Positions 52,870 through 60,936 of a stretch of 64,000 nt of DNA are shown one piece after another. Source of the stretch: Desulfosporosinus sp. Its GTDB lineage: Bacteria > Bacillota > Desulfitobacteriia > Desulfitobacteriales > Desulfitobacteriaceae. Numbering within the stretch: the stretch's first letter is position 1; each line of letters starts with the position of its first letter. Location of the stretch: positions 164,575-228,574 of the forward strand of contig DOPM01000020.1 of assembly GCA_003513495.1 (NCBI GenBank), written 5' to 3'. A program made the position numbers and the translations under genes. Under the pieces are notes generated by a model. It saw only the letters and a program-made list of their open reading frames with translations. It was not told where the DNA came from and did not search any database.

Positions 52870-54444
52870 TTATAAAAGAATCCGATGTTCTCTAAAATCG
52901 CGAATTGGAATTTCCGCAACCCGATCTACAAAGCTATCTCCATAACGAATGACAAAACTCAGAGGATTCAACACCCGCTCCTGTCTGGACTGATGGGGTG
53001 TTATCCCATCTTCAAGCTGTTGTAAGCGATTGAGTATATCATTACATCCTTTGCGTTGTGCCTGCCAAACCTTTGCTTTTAAATAATCTAATTGAAAGTT
53101 AACTTTCTCCTCATTTCGAATCAGCCAATCATGCACATTAACATGAATCTCTTCTAGTGGCTTAAGTTCTGCATAACCCTTGGCAATTTCTTCGCGAAAA
53201 CGCTGAAAGCGATCATCGATATTAAGCGTATCTTGTTCTCGCACATAGCGGTTTCGATAGTCTTCTAAACCGCTATAGACATCTTCAATCGTTAATGCTT
53301 GTTTGCTTAGGAATTTTTGCCAAGAAGCAGTCAGCACTACAGCAGATAAGCGCGGAAAAAGAATAGGCATCACAAATCCCAGCGTAGTAAAAACTTCTCC
53401 AAGCTGTGCCCAATAATTCAATTCCCCTGGTCCTGGAACATAGGCCAAGGTAGGAAAGAGAAATTCCTGTACTACCGGCCGTGTCACTACATTGGGGGAA
53501 AATCGTTCCGGTGCTTGGGTCAACAAGCTGTTCAGGGCGTCCAAATTCCACGACTCTTTTCGCCCACGCAAATAAAACGCTCCATCACTATAAAGGATCC
53601 CTCGTCGTTCAGGTACAGAAAGAAAAAGATTTACTTCCCCACCGATTGGTTTGATTTGCGACTCAAATCCAAGGGCTACCCATTCCTTCGTTCGTTCAGC
53701 TAAAGCTTCCCTGATATCAACCTGCATCTTTATAATCTGTTCATACAATGGCGCAGCTAAGCGCTTAAATTCTGGCAACATTGGATCAAAAAAAATCAAA
53801 CCCCATTTATGAACAAGCCACTGTAAGGTCAGTGCAAACCATTGGGTTAGATTCTCCGCTTGTTCCGTAAGTTGGCGGCATTTTTTCAAGACAGAGGATC
53901 GAAATTCACTATCGGGCATTTCTAAAAGCTGAGCTTCAATCGTTTCCCAGGCAGGAACCTTTTGATGACCCACCGATTCCCCACCCCCGTCGCCGGATAA
54001 ACGACAAGGAATCGGTTTTCCCTCAGAACTTAAAATATAAGTCTCGCGAATCTCCAGCCAGTCATGATCTTCCCCGGCAATCCAAAAAACCGGAACCACA
54101 GGGCGACCAAGTTTTTCACGTTGCTCTTTAGCTAAAAGTATCGTGGTCATGGCCTTATAAAGAGTATATAAAGGCCCAGTCAAGATTCCCGCTTGCTGTC
54201 CAGTAATCACCGTAAGAGTTTCTTTCTGTCTTAGCTCTTCAATCATCTGAAAGGTTTCGGCCTTAGAACCTAAATGTTGATGATACTCCTTCAGTGTATC
54301 TGCCAAAATCTCTCTCGCATAATTTCTTGAGTCCAAATAAGCTGCCCGCTGTTCAAAGCTTTCTTGTAGTTTAGGATCTCCACTCGGAAAAAATAAGGCT
54401 ACTTGTTCAAAACAAGTAGCCATGGTTTGCATTGGATTTCTCAT
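52870..54444 (-). CDS. bshC: Bacillithiol biosynthesis cysteine-adding enzyme BshC
   Basis: The 524-residue protein matches BshC: VITGQQAGILTGPLYTLYKAMTTILLAKEQ, VPVFWIAGEDHDWLEI, TRPVVQEFLFPTLAYVPGPGELNYWAQL and PILFPR. BshC is thought to add cysteine to GlcN-malate as the last step of bacillithiol synthesis. GGGGGG precedes the ATG chosen. It follows selD by about 40 bases, so a redox-thiol gene travels with the selenium genes. Confidence 0.92.
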   Translation of the reverse strand: MRNPMQTMATCFEQVALFFPSGDPKLQESFEQRAAYLDSRNYAREILADTLKEYHQHLGSKAETFQMIEELRQKETLTVITGQQAGILTGPLYTLYKAMTTILLAKEQREKLGRPVVPVFWIAGEDHDWLEIRETYILSSEGKPIPCRLSGDGGGESVGHQKVPAWETIEAQLLEMPDSEFRSSVLKKCRQLTEQAENLTQWFALTLQWLVHKWGLIFFDPMLPEFKRLAAPLYEQIIKMQVDIREALAERTKEWVALGFESQIKPIGGEVNLFLSVPERRGILYSDGAFYLRGRKESWNLDALNSLLTQAPERFSPNVVTRPVVQEFLFPTLAYVPGPGELNYWAQLGEVFTTLGFVMPILFPRLSAVVLTASWQKFLSKQALTIEDVYSGLEDYRNRYVREQDTLNIDDRFQRFREEIAKGYAELKPLEEIHVNVHDWLIRNEEKVNFQLDYLKAKVWQAQRKGCNDILNRLQQLEDGITPHQSRQERVLNPLSFVIRYGDSFVDRVAEIPIRDFREHRILL

Positions 54445-54482
54445 CTCTATCCCCCCGCTACCTACCAGTACAGGGTATTTTA

Positions 54483-55565
54483 TCATGCACGATTAGAAAC
54501 CGCAATTCTCCCAGGCTCACCTTTTCTGATACGGCCAATAACAACTGCTGCCGGGGTCTTATACTCTTCTAATTTTTGAATCAGTCTTTCTACCTTGTTT
54601 TCCGGTACAGACAACAATAATCCTCCCGAGGTAATGGCATCAAAGAGTACGATTCGGAGCTCCTCCTTAACATCCTCTTCGAATTCCACCTTGCTTTCAA
54701 GATGACGCCGGTTAGCCTGAGTCCCCCCGGGAACAGCCTTTTGTTCAATACAATTCCAAACACTCTCTAGCACCGGAACAGCCTCTGCATAGACCTCTGC
54801 ACAACATCCACTGGCCTCGAGCATTTCATGTAAATGACCCAAAAGTCCAAAGCCGGTTACATCTGTAATAGCATGGACCCCAACAGATATTGCCGCTTCA
54901 GCAGCCCCCTTATTCAGAGTGGCCATGACTCGTATGACTTCTGCTTCCGCTTCCGGCGAGACAATTCCTCGTTTGATCCCAGTCGTGATAATCCCAACTC
55001 CTAGGGGTTTTGTCAGAATTAAGAAATCTTCGGGTTGGGCTTTGGCATTCGAAAGAACATGGTCCGGGTGCACAATCCCAGTAACCGAAAGTCCGTATTT
55101 CGGCTCAGGATCATCAATAGAGTGCCCACCAACTAGAACCGCACCCGCCTCCCGAATTTTATCACTCCCACCTTGCAGAATCTTAGCCAATACTTCCATT
55201 TCTAACTTTTTAACCGGGAAAGAAACCAAGTTCATCGCAGTTATCGGTTTACCTCCCATTGCGTAAATATCACTTAAAGCATTAGCAGCTGCAATTTGCC
55301 CAAAGGCATAGGGATCATCCACCACAGGAGTGAAAAAGTCTACGCTTTGAACTATGGCCTGCTCATCATTCAAGCGGTATACTCCAGCATCATCCGAAGT
55401 CTCCATCCCTACTAAAAGGTTAGCATCCTCTTGATTTGGGGGTAAAAAACGCAAAACTTGCGCCAGGTCCGAAGGACCAATTTTGCACCCTCAGCCAGCC
55501 TTCGTGGACAACTGGGTCAACCTGACCTTCTCGGTCATTTTACCCTGTGACATATTAAGATCCAT
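54483..55565 (-). CDS. selD: Selenide, water dikinase SelD, itself a selenoprotein
   Basis: SelD makes selenophosphate, the selenium donor. The gene reads through an in-frame TGA at 55491-55493 inside STKAG-TGA-GCKIGPSDL, where other SelD proteins have Cys or Sec followed by GCK. The open frame after the TGA alone starts too late and would lose the catalytic residue. The ATG at 55563-55565 lies 7 bases after AGGTGG and gives MDLNMSQGKMTEKVRLTQLS before the motif, for 360 residues in all, close to the usual length. Later motifs include ETSDDAGVYR, VDFFTPVVDDPYAFGQIAAANALSDIYAMGG, VGGHSIDDPEPKYGL and DVTGFGLLGHL. selA is upstream on the same strand. Confidence 0.95.
55459..55490 (-). promoter_or_regulatory. 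SECIS-like hairpin after the selD TGA
   Basis: Directly 3' of the TGA the minus strand reads GGG, then TGC, six unpaired bases, and a perfect GGTCC-TTC-GGACC hairpin (55466-55478). A 4-base internal loop and GCA, which pairs with the TGC, follow. The apical stem starts 12 bases after the TGA, within the range of bacterial SECIS elements that bind SelB. Confidence 0.75.
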
Positions 55566-56003
55566 CTTTGCACCACCTATTTATTTACACTTATTTATAA
55601 ACATAACACTTTAATTATAACAAGATATTAAGCCACGTCAACTACAAACAGGAGCCTGACACAAAATCAGGCGTGACGTGAAAAGCCCCACCCCGTGACA
55701 AGGGGACGGTCCTTTTGACACGCCCGTTATAAACACAAACAGCTCCCAAAGCTACCGTCTTTACCCCTCGTCGACCCCAGACTTGAGGAAGTTTCTTAGC
55801 TTAGGGAGCAAAATGAGAGAATCGCGTCAATGAGCGCAGTCGTGAATAGCGATGGAACACGTAAGTCTCCAGTGACGATAGTGTCCGGTGGACACTATCG
55901 CCGAAGGCGCATGCTCCATAGAGTTCTCACCGCCTGAGGATGACTTACGCCGAAGGCGCAGAGCTACTGACGTTACTTTAGCGCCGTAGGATGTGCGACC
56001 GTG
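55566..56003. repeat. Structured repeat region between selA and selD
   Basis: No coding frame is supported. Near 55690-55730 a GACAAGGGGACGGTCC/TTTTGACAC unit resembles REP-type sequences associated with IS200-like REP transposases. From about 55740 to 56000 there is a branched palindromic region: GTAAGTC (55861) pairs with GACTTAC (about 55942), enclosing a perfect GATAGTGTCC-GGT-GGACACTATC hairpin and GCCGAAGGC units. No tRNA-Sec was recognised. Confidence 0.6.
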
Positions 56004-57428
56004 CTAAGACACTTCCTCCCCCCATTCCCCTAACCGTTGAATGATCTCTTCAAAGTCACCGCTTAACAGGGTTCGCACATCAATTAGGACCCGATCCTTG
56101 TGAATCCTTGATAATATTGCTATTGGCCCTAGGCGGAGAAATTTCTCTAAATCCATGATGTCCCCTTGCTTTGGACGAATAGCACATACCCAAGTAGGCA
56201 GCTTAACCGTCGGCCAAGCTCCACCGCCCACTTGAGAGACATCTTCTTGCAACTCTACGGCAATATTCGGATTCGCTTGAAGGGCGGTTACAAGTTCTAA
56301 AGCAGCTGTATGTAGTGTATCCAAAGGAGCAGAGAGCATTCTCCAGACAGGAATATCCTCTATTCCTCCGTTATCATATAAGCGAAGGGTAGCTTCGAGA
56401 GCCGCTAAGGTTAATTTATCAACTCTAAGGGCTCGTGTTAATTGATTCGTTCTTAAGCGTTGGACAAAACTCTTCTTTCCCACAAGAATTCCCGCCTGGG
56501 GACCGCCCAGTAATTTATCTCCACTAAACGACACAAGAGACAATCCTGCCTTAACCGTTTGTTTAATCGTTGGTTCAGGTGGAAAACCCAGACTTGTCCC
56601 ATCAAAGAAGCTACCGCTTCCCAAATCTTCCATCACCGGAACCCCTAGTCTCTCTCCCAACTCTACTAGCTCAGCTCCCGAAACGGCATGGGTAAAACCT
56701 TCAACTCTGTAATTGCTGGTATGGACTTTGAGTAACAGAGCCGTATCCGGACCGATAACTGCTTCATAGTCTTTCAGCCAAGTCTTATTCGTCGATCCAA
56801 CCTCGACAAGCTTTGCTCCGCCAGCTTTTAGAACCTCCGGTATTCGAAAAGATCCACCAACTTCCACAAGTTCCCCACGGGAAACAATAACCTCTTTCCC
56901 TAAGGCGAAAGTATTCATCATTAATAAAACGGCAGCTGCATTGTTATTTACGACCATAGCTGCTTCAGCGCCAGTCAAACGACAAAGTAGCTCTTCAACG
57001 TGAGTATAGCGCGAGCCTCGCTCTCCAGTCTCAATAGTCAGCTCAAGGTTGCTGTACCTTTCTGCTTGTTCGGCGACAAAGCGCGCCACGTCCGGCGCTA
57101 GCAAAGCTCTTCCGCAATTGGTATGCAATACGACCCCAGTGGCATTGATAACACGCCTTAAACTGGATTCGGTACGCGACAATGTCTTGAGAACTTCATT
57201 TACTATCCAGGGCCAAAGGGTCGCTTCAAACTCTTCGAAGGAACCGGAGTGATTATGGTAAATAGTTTCCCGTGCGCCTTGTAAAACCTGTCGAACACAC
57301 TGAGTTAAACGAAGTAACCACCGCTCATTCGTCATAAACGGACTGAATTCTGTTTGTTCTTCCAACCGAGAAACTACTTCGTGAACAGCCGGAAGAGCCC
57401 TTAATCGCCTATGTATCTCTTGTTGCAC
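56004..57428 (-). CDS. selA: L-seryl-tRNA(Sec) selenium transferase SelA
   Basis: This 474-residue PLP enzyme converts seryl-tRNA(Sec) to selenocysteinyl-tRNA using selenophosphate from SelD. Motifs are INATGVVLHTNCGRALL, EAAMVVNNNAAAVLL, VSRGELVEVGGSFRIP and the PLP-lysine site LVSFSGDKLLGGPQAGI. A GTG 9 bases after AAGGAG is chosen; the TTG 13 codons upstream has a poorly spaced site. selD follows on the same strand after a structured 440-base gap. selB and selC are outside the window. Confidence 0.96.
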   Translation of the reverse strand: MQQEIHRRLRALPAVHEVVSRLEEQTEFSPFMTNERWLLRLTQCVRQVLQGARETIYHNHSGSFEEFEATLWPWIVNEVLKTLSRTESSLRRVINATGVVLHTNCGRALLAPDVARFVAEQAERYSNLELTIETGERGSRYTHVEELLCRLTGAEAAMVVNNNAAAVLLMMNTFALGKEVIVSRGELVEVGGSFRIPEVLKAGGAKLVEVGSTNKTWLKDYEAVIGPDTALLLKVHTSNYRVEGFTHAVSGAELVELGERLGVPVMEDLGSGSFFDGTSLGFPPEPTIKQTVKAGLSLVSFSGDKLLGGPQAGILVGKKSFVQRLRTNQLTRALRVDKLTLAALEATLRLYDNGGIEDIPVWRMLSAPLDTLHTAALELVTALQANPNIAVELQEDVSQVGGGAWPTVKLPTWVCAIRPKQGDIMDLEKFLRLGPIAILSRIHKDRVLIDVRTLLSGDFEEIIQRLGEWGEEVS

Positions 57429-57610
57429 TAATTGCCACTCCTTATGAGCCAATCTTATATCGACCAATTTCCTGCAATCTGGCCCGCATTCTTTTTAGGA
57501 TTTCGACAGCATGATTAGCATATGATAAAGGAAACCAAGCAGTGAGTTTTCACTTAGAACCTTTTTTCTTATTTATTGAAGTTATCCGTCACCCTGGCCT
57601 TGGGCCTTTA

Positions 57611-57640
57611 TGACTTCTGACTTCTAACTTCTGACTTCAA
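57611..57640. repeat. 7-nt-period GACTTCT repeat
   Basis: GACTTCT, GACTTCT, AACTTCT and GACTTCA run in exact 7-base register and end inside the AAGGAGG ribosome-binding site of the next gene. The sequence differs from the TTCGA family but the period is the same. Confidence 0.75.
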
Positions 57641-57652
57641 GGAGGTATTTCA

Positions 57653-57856
57653 TTGTCTAACACCAGCTCAGTTTGTCCACTTAAACAGTCAGATCATCAG
57701 GCTGTTATTCTTCCCTTTAAATCACGCTCCCAAACAAAAGAACAATTCTCGCCCTGTATTTTTTGCGGTAAAACTATAAAAGTTCAGAGGTTTAAAGGCA
57801 AGACAGTTTGCATCAACTGTCTACATCAAATTCCTGCAATCTTTTACTATGGATAA
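57653..57856 (+). CDS. Small zinc-ribbon protein, possibly Gin-like
   Basis: The 67-residue product starts at TTG, 7 bases after AAGGAGG. After a polar N-terminus it has CIFCGKTIKVQRFKGKTVCINCLHQIP, two CxxC pairs 17 residues apart. The layout resembles Gin (CsfB), the anti-sigma factor of SigG in Bacillus, which has paired CxxC motifs around a short beta hairpin. The match is in pattern only, and it is not near sigG. It is the only plus-strand gene between 47 and 64 kb. Confidence 0.65.
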   Translation: MSNTSSVCPLKQSDHQAVILPFKSRSQTKEQFSPCIFCGKTIKVQRFKGKTVCINCLHQIPAIFYYG

Positions 57857-57860
57857 AGAA

Positions 57861-58057
57861 AACTTGGCTGGCGCCCACGAAGACATTGTCTTCGCACGTA
57901 TTAGCCCTTCTTGCAGACACTGTCTTCGCACGTGTTAACTTAGCGGAGAAGCCGTAGGCGCAGGCGGCCGCCTTAGTTGCGCTTATGCTTAAGACGAAGA
58001 CACTGTCTTCGCACGTATTAGCCATCTTGCAGTATATAACGCAAGTTTATACTTTCT
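57861..58057 (+). repeat. Repeat copy interrupted by two palindromic insertions
   Basis: This is a second copy of the element at 35349-35437. After AACTTGGCTGGCGCC it is broken by an insert (about 57877-57947) with one full and one partial GAAGACA-TGTCTTC unit. It resumes with GGCGG-GCCTTAGTTGC-CTTATGCTTA, is broken again by a third unit (57996-58032), and ends with TATATAACGCAAGTTTATACTTTCTG-type sequence. The inserts share the CACGTATTAGCC...CTTGCAG tail. Confidence 0.75.
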
Positions 58058-58071
58058 GACAGTATAAAAAG

Positions 58072-58095
58072 AAAGGGAAGCATTTGCTTCCCTTT
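58072..58095 (-). terminator. Terminator of mecA
   Basis: AAAGGGAAGCA pairs with TGCTTCCCTTT with a 2-base loop, starting within the mecA stop codon and followed on the minus strand by CTTTTTATAC. Confidence 0.75.
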
Positions 58096-58694
58096 TATAA
58101 TGCCTCGCTTTGTTTCGTTTTATTGAAGGAAGCATTGAGTGTTTGAACTGCCTTAGCAGAGATAATCTCTTTTCCGTGTTCAGAAAGGAAAACCCCCGTC
58201 GTACCAACAATTTCACCGTATTCGTCGAGGATTGCCTCTGCCAATAATCGTTTCTTACCCGTCCCCATTCGGTTGAGTACAAGATAGTATTCATTCTCAA
58301 ATTCATAAAGGCTAGACTTCAACTGTGCAAATTCCGGCAAACGCCCTACAGCTGAAATTACGTCCTCAAGATCAGCAAATACATAGACTAACTCTGTCAC
58401 TCTACCTTTAGAGGCCTTCCGAACCACCTTCTCTTTAACAGAACCCTCAGCTTCTTCCTGCTTCATAATCGTAATTACGAACTCATCATTCGTTGCCACG
58501 GTTGCCTGAATCCAGAAAGGTTGATCTAAATTAAATTCAACTTCTTCTCTTGCTTGCGCGATGAGTTCCCAGAACAATTGCTCCGTCTTAGCTGATCGCT
58601 GAAAAAGATCAGCCATCGTAATATCCCTCTCAGTTAATTCTGTTAAAGAGATAAAGATGCGGATGGTATGCTCGTTAACCTTTTGGACACGCAT
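58095..58694 (-). CDS. mecA: MecA-family adaptor protein
   Basis: The 199-residue protein begins MRVQKVNEHTIRIFISLTELTERDI, continues with FWELIAQAREEVEFNLDQPFWIQATV and an acidic linker, and ends with a C-terminal domain (LVYVFADLEDVISAVGRL, SSLYEFENEYYLVL). This order is that of MecA, which delivers substrates such as ComK or Spo0A to ClpC. GGAGAGTGGGG precedes the chosen ATG. The terminator overlaps its stop. Confidence 0.85.
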   Translation of the reverse strand: MRVQKVNEHTIRIFISLTELTERDITMADLFQRSAKTEQLFWELIAQAREEVEFNLDQPFWIQATVATNDEFVITIMKQEEAEGSVKEKVVRKASKGRVTELVYVFADLEDVISAVGRLPEFAQLKSSLYEFENEYYLVLNRMGTGKKRLLAEAILDEYGEIVGTTGVFLSEHGKEIISAKAVQTLNASFNKTKQSEAL

Positions 58695-58817
58695 ATTCCC
58701 CACTCTCCTTTCCGCATCGCTTGTTACTATAAAGTATACTTACTCTATCTTATTCCCATTATAGCATATTACGCCAATACTTTTTCCGTGAAATCCATGA
58801 GAATTGTAGATTCTTCG

Positions 58818-59921
58818 TTATCCAATCTGGATAAGGTCGTACTTCCTGCTCCCCAAGCCAACTCTTTCACCATAGGAAAGCTGAATAGTCCAGTCTATTT
58901 CCGGGAAAAGCACCCGGAATTTGTCATGTTCAGCATGGCGTTCGCCAAGCTCCGAGAGCGGATTCCCATGTGCTTGGTTAATCAAATCCACTGCGGCCTG
59001 ATCAATAGCAATGGGATCCTTGGAAGCGAGAATACCAATATCTCCAACAATCGGCACATCATTCCAACCACAGCAATCACAAAGGGGCGAAACATTGGTT
59101 ACAAAGGTTATAAACCCTGTTTTCCCCTCTTTGCCTTTAAGAACTCCTACGGTATACTCGACAATCTTTTCTTGTATGACATCGGCCTCCGTTTTCCAGT
59201 TTATAGCAATAGCGCAAACTGGACAAGTCACCGTACATTCGCCGCACCCTATACATTTACTCTCGGAGATCTTTGCCTTGCCTTCTATAACAATAGCCTC
59301 AGCAGGACACCATTTTGCGCATTTACCACAGGCAATGCAGACCTCTTCTTTAATTTGAGGCAACAAATCCGAATGCTGTTGTTGTTTGCCTGCGCGACTG
59401 CCTAAACCCATCCCTAAATTCTTCAAGGTCCCACCAAACCCTGTAGCTTCATGTCCTTTTAAATGGGTAACGGCTAATAACGCATCCGCCTGAACTGCGG
59501 CACTCCCAATCTTCACTTCTTTAAAGTGCTTAAGATCGACTGGCACAGATATATAGTCTTTCCCATTTAGACCATCCGCAATCACTAAAGGGGCCCCCAC
59601 AACGGAATAATCAAAACCATTCTCAATCGCCGTCTCTAAATGATCGACGGCATTCGAACGTGAACCAACATATAGAGTATTAGCATCTGTTAAGAAAGGA
59701 CGTCCACCTTTGTTTTTTACCTGCTCAACAACGCGCCGTAAATACTGAGGCGGAACATAGGCAAGATTTCCGCGTTCCCCAAAGTGCAGCTTAATTGCCA
59801 CAAGGTCTTGAGGGGCAATTGCATCAAGCAATCCCGCTCGATGTATTAAATGCTCTAGTTTCTTGAGAAGGCTTTCCCCTCGCTTCGTCTTCATACTGGT
59901 AAAATAAACCTTAGAATTCAA
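58818..59921 (-). CDS. DUF362 protein with two [4Fe-4S] motifs
   Basis: The product of about 367 residues has a DUF362 domain (LVAIKLHFGERGNLAYVPPQYL, LTDANTLYVGSRSNAVDHL, THLKGHEATGFGGTLKNLGMG) with an inserted dicluster ferredoxin (CIACGKCAKWCP and CIGCGECTVTCP) at about residues 190-245. SPLCDCCGWND adds further Cys. The family is cytosolic and its reaction is not established. A TTG 5 bases after GGGAGTGG is preferred to an upstream start. Confidence 0.88.
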   Translation of the reverse strand: MNSKVYFTSMKTKRGESLLKKLEHLIHRAGLLDAIAPQDLVAIKLHFGERGNLAYVPPQYLRRVVEQVKNKGGRPFLTDANTLYVGSRSNAVDHLETAIENGFDYSVVGAPLVIADGLNGKDYISVPVDLKHFKEVKIGSAAVQADALLAVTHLKGHEATGFGGTLKNLGMGLGSRAGKQQQHSDLLPQIKEEVCIACGKCAKWCPAEAIVIEGKAKISESKCIGCGECTVTCPVCAIAINWKTEADVIQEKIVEYTVGVLKGKEGKTGFITFVTNVSPLCDCCGWNDVPIVGDIGILASKDPIAIDQAAVDLINQAHGNPLSELGERHAEHDKFRVLFPEIDWTIQLSYGERVGLGSRKYDLIQIG

Positions 59922-59995
59922 AATAACCACTCCCAACAACTACGATGAACCGAATAGCGTTCTAAAACTCCTGACCTATCTTAAAAGTATTAACT

Positions 59996-60442
59996 CTATA
60001 ACAAACTACCCATAACCTCACAGCGTACGACTTCTCGTCTAGTCGGCAGGTACATGAGCTTAACTTGATCATCGACATTCAACTGTTCATAAACATAATA
60101 GTCGATATAAAACTGCTTACGTTCTGTACCACTACGAAGATCTAAAACATATGAGCTTGCACCTGTATCGAAGGATTTCCCCTGTACTGAACCTTGGATA
60201 ATCCCAGGTCTATGAAACCAGTCTGGTTGAGAAAACAAAAGTATATCTATATAAACTCCTAATACTCCTATCCAAATAGAAGCTCTCACAGTCCAAATTA
60301 AAAATCCCCAAGCGTCACGAGCATAGCGCCAAGTACCTACGAATTTCCAGCCCAGTCGGAGGATAACCATCCCAAATATCAGAAAGAGCACCATCAAATT
60401 AGGCCAAGTCGTACTCCATAGATAATAATAATAGTCTGCCAT
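59996..60442 (-). CDS. Membrane protein of unknown function
   Basis: The 148-residue product has two hydrophobic helices (PNLMVLFLIFGMVILRLGW and WGFLIWTVRASIWIGVLGVYIDILLF) and a C-terminal strand-rich domain (SYVLDLRSGTERKQFYIDYYVYEQLNVDDQVKLMYLPTRREV), perhaps an OB-like or NfeD-like fold. Family not recognised. It lies about 75 bases upstream of the DUF362 gene on the same strand. Confidence 0.7.
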   Translation of the reverse strand: MADYYYYLWSTTWPNLMVLFLIFGMVILRLGWKFVGTWRYARDAWGFLIWTVRASIWIGVLGVYIDILLFSQPDWFHRPGIIQGSVQGKSFDTGASSYVLDLRSGTERKQFYIDYYVYEQLNVDDQVKLMYLPTRREVVRCEVMGSLL

Positions 60443-60936
60443 TACTTACCCCTTTACTAAGCGGATCATGAAAAATGAAGCTTGCTGTCAAGCTATCGTT
60501 GCCCAGCATAAGGCTTTCTGTTTGTAGATTTATAGGTCTTCATAATTAGTTCGCTGAAGAATCTATAATCTCCTTCTCTTAATCATAAGTTTAGTGTCCT
60601 GGTCGACGGACAAGTATGATAGTTAAGAAAAACGCCATGCGTCTTTTTACTATACATGTCTTTGCTATGAAAGCAATTCAAGGGCTATGTCATCCTGAAG
60701 GAGGTACGACTGAAGGATCTAGATCCTTCGCTAACGCTTACAAGGATGACAGAATAATCTTTTGTTTATTCTGGTGCTGCGAAGCGGCACAGGGGTCTGA
60801 TACGTCGAAAAAAGGAGCTGTGTTCCCACGCTCCCTAAAAACAATTCCTCCGTGATACAATCACTGTATATCCTTACCATTTTTACGGCTGGTCATAAGC
60901 CGTACCTGAAGGATATGGCATATGCTTACATTTGCC
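60443..60936. repeat. Gap with TCATCCTGA and GGGGTCTGATA palindromes
   Basis: No gene is supported. TGTCATCCTGAAGGAG...GATCTAGATCCTTC...GGATGACA spans about 60687-60750 and is nearly identical to the unit at 49223. GGTGCTGCGAAGCGGCACAGGGGTCTGATA-type sequence (60773-60802) matches the unit at 34955. The rest shows nothing I can name. Confidence 0.7.

Noticed and set aside
54483..55454. SelD starting at the first codon after the upstream stop
   Set aside because: This start would remove the catalytic Gly-Sec-Gly-Cys-Lys motif, which is present upstream if TGA is read as Sec.
55566..56003. Possible tRNA-Sec between selA and selD
   Set aside because: No cloverleaf with a TTCGA loop and long variable arm could be traced; the palindromes do not fit a tRNA.
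58668..59405. 245-codon plus-strand frame over the DUF362 gene
   Set aside because: Antisense to conserved ferredoxin motifs; no ribosome-binding site or family features.
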